Assembly: GCF_017813335.1 (NCBI RefSeq)
Contig: NZ_JAGIYY010000010.1
Location: 1 to 64,000, forward strand
Reading direction: 5' to 3'
Source of the DNA: Tianweitania sediminis
Lineage (GTDB): Bacteria > Pseudomonadota > Alphaproteobacteria > Rhizobiales > Rhizobiaceae
DNA length: 64,000 nucleotides
Below are positions 41,900-52,437 of the stretch, one piece after another (the first letter of the stretch is position 1; each line of letters opens with the position of its first letter). The position numbers and the translations under genes are program-made. Under the pieces are notes generated by a model. It was not told the DNA's origin and did not search any database. It worked only from the letters and a program-made list of their open reading frames with translations.

Positions 41900-42952
41900 A
41901 TGACATTGCCGGTGTTTTTTGCGCCCGCGCGCAGTTATACCGTTGCGGAGATCGCCACGATCGCCGGCGCCACCCTCACGATGCCGCAACTGGCGTCACG
42001 TGAAATCGGCGGCGTCGCACCGGTTTCGCAGGCGCGGGAACGCGATCTTACCTTCGTTGACAGCAAGCACCGCAAGGCCTTGGCAGATCTCCGGGCCGGG
42101 GCTGTCATGGTGGGCCGAGCTATCGCTGGCGACGTGCCACCGGAAGTGGCAGCGCTGGTGGTGGACCAGCCGCAATCGAGCTTTTCCGCCATTGCGCGCC
42201 TGATCTATCCGACGGCGGCGCGTCCCACGGGCGCAACCGGCGTCACGGGGATTTCGCCGGCGGCGCACCTTGACCGGGACGCTATGATCGAAGACGGCGC
42301 CACGGTTGAGGCCGGAGCGGTCGTCGCCAAGGGTGCCGCGATCGGCGCCGGCGCGATCGTGTCTGCCAATGCTGTTGTGGGCGTGAATTGTCGGATTGGC
42401 CGCGACAGCTATATCGGACCGGGTGCTTGTGTGTTGAATGCCTTGATCGGCAACAACGTCATCATCCATGCGGGCGTTCGGATCGGCCAGGACGGCTTCG
42501 GCTATGTTCCCGGACCGCGCGGACCGGAAAAGGTGCCGCAGATCGGTCGGGTGGTGATCCAGGATCACGTTGAAATCGGCGCCAACACGACGATCGATCG
42601 CGGCGCAATGGACGACACCGTGATTGGCGAGCACACCAAGATCGATAATCTCGTGCAGATCGCGCATAATGTGAAGATCGGCCGGGGCTGCATCATTGCA
42701 GGCATGTGCGGGCTGTCGGGCTCTGTAGTGATCGGAGACGGGGTGATGATGGGCGGGCGCGTCGGCCTTGCCGATCACCTGAAGATCGGTTCGGGGGCGC
42801 GTCTCGCCGCAGGAAGCGGCTTCATGAACGATGTGCCGGCCGGTGAGGTGTGGGGCGGCTACCCGGCGCAGCCGATGGGCGAAATGATGCGTGAGATCGC
42901 CACCGTGCGCCGTATGGCGAAGCGGCCAAGCAAGGGAGGATCCGGTGACTGA
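41900..42952 (+). CDS. lpxD: UDP-3-O-(3-hydroxyacyl)glucosamine N-acyltransferase
   Basis: LpxD (350 residues) adds the second acyl chain in lipid A synthesis. An N-terminal uridine-binding domain (about 1-105) leads into left-handed beta-helix hexapeptide repeats ([20 protein letters not shown]) with catalytic-type H256 in [11 protein letters not shown]. Start ATG 41900 follows CGGAGAGC. Its end overlaps the fabZ start by eight bases. Confidence 0.97.
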   Translation: MTLPVFFAPARSYTVAEIATIAGATLTMPQLASREIGGVAPVSQARERDLTFVDSKHRKALADLRAGAVMVGRAIAGDVPPEVAALVVDQPQSSFSAIARLIYPTAARPTGATGVTGISPAAHLDRDAMIEDGATVEAGAVVAKGAAIGAGAIVSANAVVGVNCRIGRDSYIGPGACVLNALIGNNVIIHAGVRIGQDGFGYVPGPRGPEKVPQIGRVVIQDHVEIGANTTIDRGAMDDTVIGEHTKIDNLVQIAHNVKIGRGCIIAGMCGLSGSVVIGDGVMMGGRVGLADHLKIGSGARLAAGSGFMNDVPAGEVWGGYPAQPMGEMMREIATVRRMAKRPSKGGSGD

Positions 42953-43418
42953 CGCCGTGACATCGTCGACACTGGAAAGCATGGATATCCTGAAGCTCCT
43001 GAAGCTTCTGCCGCACCGTTACCCCTTGATGCTGGTTGACCGCATCGTGGAGATCGAGGGCGACGAAACCGCTGTCGGCATCAAGAACGTCACGATTAAT
43101 GAGCCGCATTTCCAGGGCCATTTTCCGGATCAGCCGGTGATGCCGGGCGTGCTCATCATCGAGGCCATGGCGCAAACCGCGGGCGCGATCTGTCTCAACG
43201 CCCGGGGCGGGGACAAGCCATCACTGGTGTACTTCATGACCATCGACAACGCGAAATTCCGTAAGCCGGTCGTCCCTGGAGACCAGTTGCGGATCCACGT
43301 CCGTAAAACGAAGCAGCGCCGCGATATCTTCCGGTTCATCTGCGAGGCGCGTGTCGACGGGTCGCTGGTGGCTGAGGCAGAAGTATCCGCCATGCTGTCG
43401 GTGCGGGTTCCCGACTAG
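42945..43418 (+). CDS. fabZ: 3-hydroxyacyl-ACP dehydratase FabZ
   Basis: FabZ (157 residues) dehydrates 3-hydroxyacyl-ACP in fatty acid synthesis and competes with LpxA/LpxD for the same acyl-ACP pool. Hot-dog fold: [20 protein letters not shown] and [20 protein letters not shown] with H59, then E73 in [14 protein letters not shown] 42945, five bases after AAGGGAGGA, is the likely start; ATG 42981 is an alternative. Confidence 0.95.
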   Translation: MTDAVTSSTLESMDILKLLKLLPHRYPLMLVDRIVEIEGDETAVGIKNVTINEPHFQGHFPDQPVMPGVLIIEAMAQTAGAICLNARGGDKPSLVYFMTIDNAKFRKPVVPGDQLRIHVRKTKQRRDIFRFICEARVDGSLVAEAEVSAMLSVRVPD

Positions 43419-44258
43419 ATGTCTGAAGCTGGCACGCAGATCCACCCAACCGCGCTCGTAGAGCCCGGCGCCCAGCTTGGCGAGGGCGTCAGGGTTGGTC
43501 CGTTCTGCCAGGTCGGGCCGGACGTCGTCCTCGGAGATCGCTGCGAGCTCGTCGGCCATGTCAGTCTGCTGGGTGCCACCAGCCTTGGCTCGGATTGCAT
43601 CGTTTATCCGCAGGCGGTGCTTGGGGCGCCACCGCAGAACCGCGCTCACAAGGGTGGCCGCACAACCCTGACTATCGGCGCCAATTGCACGATCCGCGAA
43701 GGCGTCACCATGCATCGCGGCACGGACACCAGTCGTGGGAAGACGACGGTCGGCAACAACGGCAACTTCCTGGCTTATTGCCACATCGGCCACGACTGCG
43801 ACGTCGGCAACAACGTAACCTTTGCGAACCAGGTGGCGCTTGGCGGACATGTCGAGGTCGGCGACTTCGTGACCATCGGCGGCCTGTCGGCGGTTCATCA
43901 GTTTTCTCGGATCGGGCATCATGCGTTCGTGGCCGGGATGACGGGCGTCACCGGCGACATCATCCCCTTCGCCATGGCTTCGGGTTCGCGCTCCAGGCTT
44001 TATGGCTTCAACATCATCGGCATGAAGCGCAGCGGCATGTCGCGCGCCGACATCCATGCAGCACGCCGCGCTTACCGGGAACTCTTTGAGGCTGACACAC
44101 CGCTGCGCGAAAACGTCGAGCGGCTTGCCGCGGAGGGCGGGCACACGGAACTGGTTGCGGATATCCTCGCCTTCCTACAACATCGCGGGAAGCGGCATTA
44201 TGTTGCCGCCGCCAAGCGAGGTCAGAATGGAGACGGCGACGACCACGATGGCGAGTGA
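43419..44258 (+). CDS. lpxA: UDP-N-acetylglucosamine acyltransferase
   Basis: LpxA (279 residues) catalyses the first acylation of UDP-GlcNAc in lipid A synthesis. Left-handed beta-helix repeats occupy residues 8-190 with catalytic H125 in AYCHIGHDCDVG, and GGLSAVHQFSRIGHHAFVAG is typical; a helical C-terminal domain follows. The ATG directly follows the fabZ stop. Confidence 0.97.
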   Translation: MSEAGTQIHPTALVEPGAQLGEGVRVGPFCQVGPDVVLGDRCELVGHVSLLGATSLGSDCIVYPQAVLGAPPQNRAHKGGRTTLTIGANCTIREGVTMHRGTDTSRGKTTVGNNGNFLAYCHIGHDCDVGNNVTFANQVALGGHVEVGDFVTIGGLSAVHQFSRIGHHAFVAGMTGVTGDIIPFAMASGSRSRLYGFNIIGMKRSGMSRADIHAARRAYRELFEADTPLRENVERLAAEGGHTELVADILAFLQHRGKRHYVAAAKRGQNGDGDDHDGE

Positions 44259-45129
44259 GCGGCGGCAGGTGCCGCTCTTGCCGCCGGACAGTCGCGTCGG
44301 GATCATCGCAGGCAGCGGCAGCCTGCCTGTCAACGTCGCACAAAGCCTCGCCTTGGCCGGGCACCACCCTTTCATCGTCATCATCGAAGGGGAAGCCGAC
44401 CGGCTCAGCGACTTGCAGGCGCACCAGCATGTCGTTTTGCCCCTCGAGGCTGCTGCCGTTGCATTCGACCGGATGCGCAAGGAGGGCGTCACGCACGCGG
44501 TTCTGGCAGGCGGCATCCGTCGGCGACCGCAACTGCGCAAGCTGCGGCCCACCCTGCGCCTCATCACCGCGCTGCCCAAGGTGGCCTGGGAATTGACGCT
44601 CGGAGACGACGGTCTTCTGCGCGCTGTTATGCGGCACATCGAATCCACCGGCATAAAGCTTGTCGGTGCCCAGGAGATCGTTCCCGATCTCTTGGCACGC
44701 GAAGGCGTGATGACGCGTGCTGCGCCTGAAAAAGCGGATCGCCGTGACATCGACGCTGCCTTGCAGGCGGCGCTCGCCATCGGACGGCTCGATATTGGTC
44801 AGGCAGCCATTGCGGTGGGAGGCCGGGTGGTTGCGCTGGAAGGGGTGGAAGGAACGGACGGGCTGCTCGAGCGCATGGTCGCGCTGCGCTCGCATGGGCG
44901 TCTCGCCGGCAAAGGCGGGGGCGTTCTGGCGAAATGCACGAAGCCGGGCCAGGATCTTCGTGCGGATCTGCCAGGCATCGGCGTTCAGACCATCCGGGAC
45001 GCCAAACGCGCAGGTCTGCGCGGCATTGCGGTGGAAGCGAATCGCGCCTTTGTGCTCGACTATGCCGATACTATCGCCGCCGCGGACGACTACGGCTTGT
45101 TTGTTGTCGGCGTCGACGTGCACGCATGA
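44227..45129 (+). CDS. lpxI: UDP-2,3-diacylglucosamine pyrophosphatase LpxI
   Basis: LpxI (DUF1009, 300 residues) hydrolyses UDP-2,3-diacylglucosamine to lipid X and UMP; it replaces LpxH in alphaproteobacteria. Seen: RVGIIAGSGSLPVNVAQSLA, VLAGGIRRRPQLRKLRPTLR, VEGTDGLLERMVALR, GGVLAKCTKPGQDLRADLPG and IAVEANRAFVLDYADTIAAA. ATG 44227 (after GAGG) overlaps lpxA by 32 bases; ATG 44248 is a shorter option. Its stop overlaps lpxB. Confidence 0.93.
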   Translation: METATTTMASERRQVPLLPPDSRVGIIAGSGSLPVNVAQSLALAGHHPFIVIIEGEADRLSDLQAHQHVVLPLEAAAVAFDRMRKEGVTHAVLAGGIRRRPQLRKLRPTLRLITALPKVAWELTLGDDGLLRAVMRHIESTGIKLVGAQEIVPDLLAREGVMTRAAPEKADRRDIDAALQAALAIGRLDIGQAAIAVGGRVVALEGVEGTDGLLERMVALRSHGRLAGKGGGVLAKCTKPGQDLRADLPGIGVQTIRDAKRAGLRGIAVEANRAFVLDYADTIAAADDYGLFVVGVDVHA

Positions 45130-46283
45130 CACATCCGCTCCGCATCGCCATCGTGTCGGGCGAGGAGTCGGGGGATCTCCTTGGCCACGACCTGATCGTC
45201 GCCTTGCAGCAGCAGTCCGGCCGACCGGTTGACCTTGTCGGGGTGGGTGGCAGGCATTTGCAGCAGCTCGGACTTCAGCCATTGTTTGATCCGAGCGACA
45301 TCGCCTTGATGGGCGTTTCGGCCGTGGTTCGGGACCTGCCGCGGCTCGTTTACCGGATCAACACCACGGCGCGCGCCATCGTTGCCGCCCGACCGGACTG
45401 CCTGATCACCGTCGATAGCCCTGCGTTCACCTTGCGCGTGGCAAAAAAGGTGAGGGCGCTCGCGCCTGATATCCCGGTGGTGAAGTATGTCTGCCCGAGC
45501 GTTTGGGCCTGGGGACCTGGTCGCGCCAAGCAGATGAAGCCCTATGTTGACCGGGTGCTCTGCATTCTGCCGTTCGAGACGCAGGTGCTGCAGGACCTGG
45601 ATGGTCCGCAAGGCATCTATGTCGGCCATCGCTTGGCTTCGGATCCATCGATCCTCGCCGCGGCGGACGCACAGCGCACGCGTCAGGGAACCAGCGGGCG
45701 GTGGAGCCTGCTTGTTCTCCCCGGTTCACGACGCGCGGAAGTGGCGGGCTTGATGGAGCCATTTGGTGAAGTCGTCCGCCTGCTGCAAAAAAGGGGCCAT
45801 GCGATAGACGTTGTGATTCCCACGGTTCCACATGTTGCTGAATTGGTGACGCAAGCTGCAAAAGGGTGGTCAACAGCGCCGCAGGTTGTTCAGGGTGAGA
45901 TCTCCAAAACAGAGGCTTTTGCGCGCGCCGATCTGGCGATGGCGGCTTCCGGCACTGTCTTGCTTGAACTTGCCTTGGCCCGGGTGCCGATGATTTCCTG
46001 TTACAGCACAGACATTGTGATGAAGCTCGCCACGCGGATCATCACAACCTGGTCGGCCGCTCTGCCGAACCTGATCGCGGATCGGGTGGTCGTACCAGAA
46101 TTCATCAACGACTACCTTCGCCCCGCCCTGATGGCGCGCCAGCTCGAAGCTCTGATCCAGGGTCCAGCGCGGCAAGCGCAACTCGATGGCTTCGACGAGG
46201 TGGTCAGACGGATGGCGACGGACCGACCATCAAGCCAGATCGCCGCGGAAGCGGTGCTGGACCTGATCAAGACGCGAAACTGA
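45126..46283 (+). CDS. lpxB: Lipid-A-disaccharide synthase
   Basis: LpxB (385 residues) is the GT19 glycosyltransferase joining lipid X and UDP-2,3-diacylglucosamine. It opens RIAIVSGEESGDLLGHDLIV and has KYVCPSVWAWGPGRAKQMKP, LVLPGSRRAEVAGLMEPFGE and SGTVLLELALARVPMISCYS. ATG 45126 overlaps lpxI by four bases. It ends the envelope gene run before a terminator. Confidence 0.97.
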   Translation: MTHPLRIAIVSGEESGDLLGHDLIVALQQQSGRPVDLVGVGGRHLQQLGLQPLFDPSDIALMGVSAVVRDLPRLVYRINTTARAIVAARPDCLITVDSPAFTLRVAKKVRALAPDIPVVKYVCPSVWAWGPGRAKQMKPYVDRVLCILPFETQVLQDLDGPQGIYVGHRLASDPSILAAADAQRTRQGTSGRWSLLVLPGSRRAEVAGLMEPFGEVVRLLQKRGHAIDVVIPTVPHVAELVTQAAKGWSTAPQVVQGEISKTEAFARADLAMAASGTVLLELALARVPMISCYSTDIVMKLATRIITTWSAALPNLIADRVVVPEFINDYLRPALMARQLEALIQGPARQAQLDGFDEVVRRMATDRPSSQIAAEAVLDLIKTRN

Positions 46284-46310
46284 AAAAGGCCCGGTCAGAC
46301 CGGGCCTTCT
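46284..46310. terminator. Bidirectional terminator between lpxB and gltA
   Basis: AAGGCCCGG (46286-46294) pairs with CCGGGCCTT (46300-46308) around TCAGA. On the minus strand a run of five Ts follows, so it is a strong terminator for gltA and a weaker one for lpxB. Confidence 0.8.
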
Positions 46311-46331
46311 CAGTGAAGCGATAAAGAGCGA

Positions 46332-47621
46332 TCAGCGCTTCGCGATCGGCACGTAGTCGCGCAAGGGCGAGCCCGTGTAGAGCTGACGCGGACGGCCGAT
46401 CTTCTGGCTCGGATCCTCGATCATTTCCTTCCATTGCGAGATCCAGCCCACGGTGCGCGCCACGGCAAAGAGCACGGTGAACATCGTGGTGGGGAAGCCG
46501 AGCGCCTTCAGCGTGATGCCCGAATAGAAGTCGATGTTGGGGTAAAGCTTCTTTTCAATGAAGTACTCGTCGGTGAGCGCGATCTTTTCGAGCTCCATCG
46601 CGACGTCGAGCAGCGGGTCGTCCTTGATGCCGAGTTCGCCCAGAACCTCATGCGTCGTCTTCTGCATGATCTTGGCGCGCGGATCGTAGTTTTTGTAAAC
46701 GCGGTGGCCGAAGCCCATCAAGCGAAACGGATCGTTCTTGTCCTTGGCGCGGGCAATGAATTCCGGAATGCGATCAACCGAACCGATCTCGGCCAGCATG
46801 TTCAGCGCAGCTTCGTTGGCGCCGCCGTGGGCAGGACCCCACAGGCAGGCAATGCCTGCCGCAATGCAGGCGAACGGGTTGGCGCCCGACGATCCGGCAA
46901 GACGCACGGTGGACGTCGACGCATTCTGTTCGTGATCGGCATGGAGGATGAAGATCCGCTCCATCGCGCGAGCCAGAACCGGATTAACCTTGTAGTCCTC
47001 GCACGGCACGGCGAAGCACATATGCAGGAAGTTGGCCGCGAAGTTCAGCTCGTTCTTCGGGTAAACGAAGGGCTGGCCGACATGATATTTGTAGGCCATG
47101 GCCGCAATTGTCGGCATCTTGGCGATCAGGCGGATGGAAGCGACCATGCGCTGCTTCGGATCCGAAATATCCGTGGAGTCGTGGTAGAACGCGGACAGGG
47201 CTCCCACCACGCCGCACATCACCGCCATCGGGTGCGCGTCACGACGGAAGCCGCGATAGAACCAAGCCATCTGCTCGTGCACCATGGTATGGTGCGTGAC
47301 ACGGTAGTCGAAATCTTCCTTTTGCGCCTTGGTCGGCAGTTCGCCGTAAAGAAGCAGGTAGCAGACTTCCAGGAAGTCCCCGTGCTCAGCCAACTGGTCG
47401 ATCGGGTAGCCGCGATGGAGCAGAACACCTTCGTCGCCGTCGATATAGGTGATTTCCGACTCGCAGGAGGCCGTCGACGTGAAGCCGGGATCGTAGGTGA
47501 AGGCGCCGGTCGCCTTGTACAAGGAGCCGATGTCGATGACATCCGGACCGACCGAGCCTTTTCGAACCTTCAGCTCAACAGTTTTGCCATTCAGGTCAAG
47601 GTTCGCGCTGGCTTCGGTCAT
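46332..47621 (-). CDS. gltA: Citrate synthase
   Basis: A type II (NADH-sensitive-type, hexameric) citrate synthase of 429 residues that starts the TCA cycle. The [20 protein letters not shown] start region, [40 protein letters not shown] and [20 protein letters not shown] hold the active-site histidines. ATG at 47621 follows AAAGGGAAG on the minus strand; longer in-frame starts lack homology. Confidence 0.97.
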   Translation of the reverse strand: MTEASANLDLNGKTVELKVRKGSVGPDVIDIGSLYKATGAFTYDPGFTSTASCESEITYIDGDEGVLLHRGYPIDQLAEHGDFLEVCYLLLYGELPTKAQKEDFDYRVTHHTMVHEQMAWFYRGFRRDAHPMAVMCGVVGALSAFYHDSTDISDPKQRMVASIRLIAKMPTIAAMAYKYHVGQPFVYPKNELNFAANFLHMCFAVPCEDYKVNPVLARAMERIFILHADHEQNASTSTVRLAGSSGANPFACIAAGIACLWGPAHGGANEAALNMLAEIGSVDRIPEFIARAKDKNDPFRLMGFGHRVYKNYDPRAKIMQKTTHEVLGELGIKDDPLLDVAMELEKIALTDEYFIEKKLYPNIDFYSGITLKALGFPTTMFTVLFAVARTVGWISQWKEMIEDPSQKIGRPRQLYTGSPLRDYVPIAKR

Positions 47622-47744
47622 CTGAGACTTCCCTTTCATTACCCGCTGACGCCAATGGGAAATGCAGCCGCTTTGAGGCCACACCCGTTAACGTGAGGCA
47701 GTGCTAGCGCATTCGGCAGCACGTGCCAAGGATTACGGCAGCAG

Positions 47745-47773
47745 TGTTGCACCGCCGAAGGTGCGGTGCAACA
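47745..47773 (-). other. Strong hairpin downstream of gltX
   Basis: TGTTGCACCGC and GCGGTGCAACA form a perfect 11-bp stem with a seven-base loop, 14 bases past the gltX stop. No T-run follows on the minus strand, so it may protect the transcript end or act with Rho rather than as a classic terminator. Confidence 0.5.
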
Positions 47774-47786
47774 GAGCCAGAACCGC

Positions 47787-49208
47787 TTAATCGATTTGGT
47801 CAGCAATGCGGCCGAGCGACTCCTCGCGGCCGAGCACGTCGAGGACGTCAAACACGCCGGGTGAGGTGGTTCGTCCCGTCAGTGCGGCACGAAGGGGCTG
47901 GGCGACCTTGCCCAGCTTCAAGCCCGTTTCCTCGGCAACCTTGCGCACTGCCGCTTCCGTTCTGGCCGCCGACCAATCGGACACAGCAGTCAGTGCGGCA
48001 TGCGCTTTCGCGAGGACCCCGCGCGCATCCGCATCAAGAAGCTGTGCCGCCTTCTCATCGAGAGTCAGCGGCCGGGTGGCGAAAAGATAGGCAGAACTGT
48101 CGGCGAGCTCGACGAGCGTTTTCGCGCGTTCCTTTAGGCCGGGCATGGCAGCAAGCCATTGCGCCCGCTTTTCAAGGGTGAGCTTCTCCTGAAGCACGGT
48201 TCCACCAGGAAGAAATGGCAGCGTATCGACAAGCGCCTGCACCAGCTTCTCGTCCTCCATGCGCCGGATGTGGACGCCGTTCACCGCTTCAAGCTTTGCG
48301 AAGTCGAAGCGGGCAGCCCCCTTGTTGACATCGCCGATCTCGAACCAGCGGACCATTTCTTCAACGGTCATGATCTCGTCGTCACCATGGCTCCAGCCAA
48401 GTCGCGCCAGATAGTTGCAGAGCGCTTCGGGCAGATAACCCATCTCGCGGTATGCTTCCACGCCCAGCGCGCCGTGCCGCTTCGAAAGCTTGGCTCCGTC
48501 TGCCCCATGGATGAGCGGGATGTGGGCCATCTCGGGCACGTCCCATCCCATGGCACGGTAGATGATGGTTTGACGCGCAGCATTGGTCAGGTGGTCATCG
48601 CCGCGAATGATGTGGGTCACGCCCATGTCGTGGTCGTCCACCACCACGGCATGCATATAGGTCGGGTTGCCATCCGAACGCAGGATGATGAAGTCGTCCA
48701 GATCCTTGTTGGGGAAGCGGACTTCTCCCTGCACGTGATCCTGAACGATGGTTTCGCCGTCGCGCGGTGCTTTGATGCGGATTGCGGGCTTCACGCCGGC
48801 TGGCGCTTCGGACGGGTCGCGATCGCGCCAGCGGCCGTCATAGCGCGGCGGCCGCCCTTCGGCTTTTGCCTTTTCGCGCATTTCGTCGAGTTCAGCAGGG
48901 GTGGCGTAGCAACGGTAAGCCTCGCCTTTTGCCACCAGTTCCTCTGCAACCTCCCGATGCCGCGGAGCGCGCTCGAACTGCGAAATCGCTTCGCCGTCCC
49001 AGTGGAGGCCGAGCCATTTCAGGCCGTCAAGGATTGCGGCCGTTGCCGCTTCGGTTGAGCGCTCGCGATCCGTGTCTTCGATGCGCAGCAGCATCTTGCC
49101 GCGGGTATGCTTGGCAAACAACCAGTTGAACAGGGCTGTGCGCGCGCCGCCGATATGAAGATATCCGGTTGGCGAGGGTGCGAAGCGGGTGATGATGGGC
49201 TTCGACAT
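47787..49208 (-). CDS. gltX: Glutamate--tRNA ligase
   Basis: GltX (473 residues) is the class I synthetase charging tRNA-Glu. [20 protein letters not shown] contains the HIGH-type motif, KLSKRHG (240-246) is the KMSKS equivalent, and IEDTDRERS and the C-terminal anticodon-binding helices are present. In alphaproteobacteria a second GltX or GatCAB often handles tRNA-Gln; none is in this window. ATG at 49208 gives the standard start. Confidence 0.96.
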   Translation of the reverse strand: MSKPIITRFAPSPTGYLHIGGARTALFNWLFAKHTRGKMLLRIEDTDRERSTEAATAAILDGLKWLGLHWDGEAISQFERAPRHREVAEELVAKGEAYRCYATPAELDEMREKAKAEGRPPRYDGRWRDRDPSEAPAGVKPAIRIKAPRDGETIVQDHVQGEVRFPNKDLDDFIILRSDGNPTYMHAVVVDDHDMGVTHIIRGDDHLTNAARQTIIYRAMGWDVPEMAHIPLIHGADGAKLSKRHGALGVEAYREMGYLPEALCNYLARLGWSHGDDEIMTVEEMVRWFEIGDVNKGAARFDFAKLEAVNGVHIRRMEDEKLVQALVDTLPFLPGGTVLQEKLTLEKRAQWLAAMPGLKERAKTLVELADSSAYLFATRPLTLDEKAAQLLDADARGVLAKAHAALTAVSDWSAARTEAAVRKVAEETGLKLGKVAQPLRAALTGRTTSPGVFDVLDVLGREESLGRIADQID

Positions 49209-49554
49209 GGAGACGTATCCGATCTTGATTGTGCGCCTGCAGCAAGCATCGTTGCAAGGCTGGCGGAATGCGCCGGCCCGTGTAGCATAGGCACGCCTGA
49301 GTGCAAGGTTTGGGGCGCCTAGCCCGAGAAGCCGCGACGAAGAAGGGGCGGGGATGTCCACTGGTACCGTCGAGGACCTTGTCCCTGAACAGAGTGGACG
49401 CTAAGGTAGGGGCTACGACGACCGGCGTCGGCCGAGGTCCTGGTTTCGGTTTGGCCGCCGCTGGCGTGCGTTCCAGCTTTGGCTGTTCGAGCAGCCGCTG
49501 GCGTTCCGGGAGGCCCTGCAAACGGAGCGAACCCGCGGCATCGCGTTCCTGTGC
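49209..49554 (+). other. gltX-comEC divergent region with interrupted comEC N-terminus
   Basis: An ATG at 49354, five bases after AGAAGGGG, opens the comEC frame but reaches TAA at 49402-49404 after 16 codons. The same frame then runs open into comEC with residues that look native (WRAFQLWLFEQPLAFREAL, then RTRGIAFLC completing the first membrane helix) but has no ATG, GTG or TTG before GTG 49555. The first 145 bases must hold the divergent gltX and comEC promoters. Confidence 0.6.
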
Positions 49555-51657
49555 GTGCCGCTGCTGCTCGGAACGGGTGCGGTTTTCTATTTCCTCGCTC
49601 CCGTTGAACCCTCGTTCTCGCCGCTGATGGCCCTTGTTGCCGCGGCTTCCGTCGGGACGTGGCTTTCGCGACGCCACCCGCTTCTGCAAACGCTCGGATG
49701 GCTCTTGCTTGTGGTCGCGCTTGGCGGATCCGCTGCCAAGCTCGAAACATGGCGCCGCTCGACGCCGATCCTGGGTTCTCAGATCAGCACGGAACTCACC
49801 GGGCGCGTGGTGCTGGTTGAAGAACAAGCCAACGGACGCACGCGACTCACGCTCGATGTTCTCGGCACGGCGCGACCGTCGCTCAGATATGCTCCCGAAC
49901 GGGTGCGGGTCACCGCCCGCAGCGTTCCCGGCGATGTGCGTCCAGGAGAAGTGTTGCGCGGCATCGTCCGCCTGATACCGCCGGCGGGACCCGTGCGGCC
50001 CGGAAGCTACGATTTCGCCTTCCAAAGCTATTTCAACGGGCTCGGAGCAGTCGGCTTCTTCTTGCGCGATCCTCAACGCGTGGAAAATGGAGAACCGCTG
50101 TCCCTCGGGGTGAAGATCAGCGCCGGCATCGAAGCGCTCCGACAAACCATTGCCGATCGGATCAGGGCCGTTCTGCCGGCGCCGGAGGGCGAGATCGCCG
50201 CGGCCCTGATTGCCGGCGTTCGCGCCGGCATACCTGAAGCGGTGAACGAAGATCTCCGCGTGACCGGCCTTGCCCACGTTCTTTCCATCTCCGGCCTGCA
50301 CATGGCGCTGGCCGCAACCACGCTGATGGGCTCGATCCGGTTGCTCCTGGCCTGCTTTCCGAACTTTGCCGCGCGTCATTCAGTGAAGAAGTACGCCGCG
50401 GGTTTTGCCCTGGCAGGCACGGCTTTTTATCTCCTGCTGGCGGGCGACCAGGTGGCGGCAAACCGCAGCTTTCTGATGATCGCGGTGATGCTAACAGCGA
50501 TCCTGTTTGATCGCGCGGCGCTTTCCATGCGCAATCTCGCGATCGCTGCTGTTTGCATCATCCTCATCGCGCCGCATGAGGTCATGGGGCCGAGTTTCCA
50601 GATGTCGTTTGCGGCAACGGCTGCCCTTGTGGCGGGCTATGCAGGTTGGAGTCAGTTGCGTCGCGACCGACCCCCTCCACCGCTGCCGCGCAGCCTGATA
50701 GCCCGGATCAGGCGCTGGCTGCTGCTTTTGATCCTGGGATCCGTTGCCACCTCGATCTTGGCTGGCGGGGCAACGGCCATCTACAGCGCCTATCACTTCC
50801 AGCGCGTGTCGCCACTCTCCTTCGTGGCCAACCTGCTTGCCATGCCCATTATCGGAATTGCCGTAATGCCGTCGGCCGTCGCCGCCTTGATCACCATGCC
50901 GATCGGTCTGGACTTTGTGCCGCTGACCGTGATGGGCTGGGGACTGACCCTGATGCTGTCGGTTGCGCAATGGAGCGCGTCGATCTCGCCGCCAGATGCG
51001 GTCGGCATCGTTCCCGCTCCGACCGTCGCCCTTGCGACGCTCGCGCTGGCGATCGCATGTTTCACAACCACCCGGTGGCGGCTCCTCGCAATGCCCCTTG
51101 TTCTTGCCGCGTCCGTCGCTTTCGCGGCACGAACGGCACCGGACGTTTTTGTATCCGAAGATGCGAAACTGATCGGGCTCATGACGGAGAACGGTGAACT
51201 CGCGGTGAACCGCAAGCGCCCCAACGCCTTCGCCGTGGAGGATTGGCAGCGCAGCGCCTCCGCAGCAGCGCTTGTCACTCCTAAGGATGATTCAGCCGAA
51301 GGCTTTCATTGCACGGAAACCGGATGCACTTTCGCTGGATCGCGGCAGCCACGTGTGACGTGGCTTGCCGAAGGCAGCGTTGTGGAGCCGCATTGTGCGA
51401 CGGCTGACCTGATCGTGGTGGATGACGCAACGGTGGAAAGCCGCTGCCCGGAGCCCACGCAGATCGTGACGAAGCGCGACCTTGCGTTGATGGGGAGTGC
51501 CACGGTGCAGTTTGACCCTGCCACCGGACGATTGAGCGCGCTCGACCATGCGATCAGCCGCCCTTACAGGCCGTGGCACACCCATCGCCGGTTCTCACGC
51601 GAAGCGCGCGGCATGGCGCCTTACAAGCGGCCGAACAAGGCCAAGCCGCAGAAATGA
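49555..51657 (+). CDS. comEC: ComEC/Rec2-family competence protein (start uncertain)
   Basis: A 700-residue polytopic membrane protein of the DNA-uptake channel family. The OB-fold-like DUF4131 region covers about residues 50-190 and the Competence domain about 215-490, including LAHVLSISGLHMALAATTLM, GDQVAANRSFLMIAVMLTAI and MGPSFQMSFAATAALVAGYA. A shorter C-terminal region lacks an obvious full metallo-beta-lactamase domain, as in many alphaproteobacteria. GTG 49555 is the first usable start in the open frame but cuts the first membrane helix; the expected start at 49354 is separated by an in-frame TAA. It converges on lexA. Confidence 0.85.
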   Translation: MPLLLGTGAVFYFLAPVEPSFSPLMALVAAASVGTWLSRRHPLLQTLGWLLLVVALGGSAAKLETWRRSTPILGSQISTELTGRVVLVEEQANGRTRLTLDVLGTARPSLRYAPERVRVTARSVPGDVRPGEVLRGIVRLIPPAGPVRPGSYDFAFQSYFNGLGAVGFFLRDPQRVENGEPLSLGVKISAGIEALRQTIADRIRAVLPAPEGEIAAALIAGVRAGIPEAVNEDLRVTGLAHVLSISGLHMALAATTLMGSIRLLLACFPNFAARHSVKKYAAGFALAGTAFYLLLAGDQVAANRSFLMIAVMLTAILFDRAALSMRNLAIAAVCIILIAPHEVMGPSFQMSFAATAALVAGYAGWSQLRRDRPPPPLPRSLIARIRRWLLLLILGSVATSILAGGATAIYSAYHFQRVSPLSFVANLLAMPIIGIAVMPSAVAALITMPIGLDFVPLTVMGWGLTLMLSVAQWSASISPPDAVGIVPAPTVALATLALAIACFTTTRWRLLAMPLVLAASVAFAARTAPDVFVSEDAKLIGLMTENGELAVNRKRPNAFAVEDWQRSASAAALVTPKDDSAEGFHCTETGCTFAGSRQPRVTWLAEGSVVEPHCATADLIVVDDATVESRCPEPTQIVTKRDLALMGSATVQFDPATGRLSALDHAISRPYRPWHTHRRFSREARGMAPYKRPNKAKPQK

Positions 51658-51677
51658 GATCGACTGCCGATCCAGGG

Positions 51678-52391
51678 TCAGTACTTCCGGATCAGGCCGA
51701 CAAGGCGACCCTGAACCTTGACACGATGCGGCGGAAAGATCCGCGTCTCGTAGGCGGGATTGGCGGCCTCAAGGGCGATGGACGCTCCCTTGCGTCGGAA
51801 GCGCTTCAAGGTTGCTTCCTCGTCATCCACAAGCGCCACCACGATGTCTCCCGGGTTGGCCGTTGTTGCATTGCGGATCACCACCGTGTCGCCATCGAAG
51901 ATGCCGGCCTCGATCATCGAGTCACCACGCACTTCAAGCGCGTAGTGCTCACCGCCCGACAGCATGTCTGGGGGAACGGCAATGGAATGCGTCGGCTGCT
52001 GGATGGCGGCGATCGGCACGCCCGCCGCAATCCGGCCCATCACTGGAACGGCAATGCCGGATGCTTCGTCGTCATTGGAGGCATTGCGCGTGAGCTTTGC
52101 AGGTTCCGGCTTCTTGCCGAGGCTGCCTTCGATGACGCTCGGCGAAAATTTGCGCGGGCCAGCAGAGGGCGACAAGGAGTCAGGTAGGCGCAGCACCTCG
52201 AGCGCGCGGGCCCGGTTCGGCAATCGGCGGATGAAGCCCCGTTCTTCCAAAGCCGTGATCAGCCGATGAATGCCCGATTTGGACGCCAGATCCAAGGCTT
52301 CCTTCATCTCATCGAAGCTGGGCGGAATGCCGGTTTCCTTCATCCGTTGATTGATGAAGGTGAGCAGTTCCATCTGCTTGCGTGTCAGCAT
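51678..52391 (-). CDS. lexA: SOS repressor LexA
   Basis: LexA (237 residues) represses SOS genes until RecA-stimulated self-cleavage. The winged-helix domain is [20 protein letters not shown] with [20 protein letters not shown]; the cleavage site is A123-G124 in GRIAAGVPI; the catalytic dyad is S158 (RGDSMIEAG) and K196 (EATLKRFR). A LexA box lies 47 bases upstream of the ATG, indicating autoregulation, and matching boxes precede uvrA and ssb in this window. Confidence 0.98.
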   Translation of the reverse strand: MLTRKQMELLTFINQRMKETGIPPSFDEMKEALDLASKSGIHRLITALEERGFIRRLPNRARALEVLRLPDSLSPSAGPRKFSPSVIEGSLGKKPEPAKLTRNASNDDEASGIAVPVMGRIAAGVPIAAIQQPTHSIAVPPDMLSGGEHYALEVRGDSMIEAGIFDGDTVVIRNATTANPGDIVVALVDDEEATLKRFRRKGASIALEAANPAYETRIFPPHRVKVQGRLVGLIRKY

Positions 52392-52437
52392 GCGAGAGCC
52401 TCGGAATCAAAAAACAAACCCGGAACAATCCGTATCT

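Noticed and set aside
47727-47739. TTGGCACG on the minus strand upstream of gltA, resembling a sigma-54 -24 element
   Set aside because: The -12 element is missing (no GC at the required spacing), and gltA is not normally RpoN-dependent.
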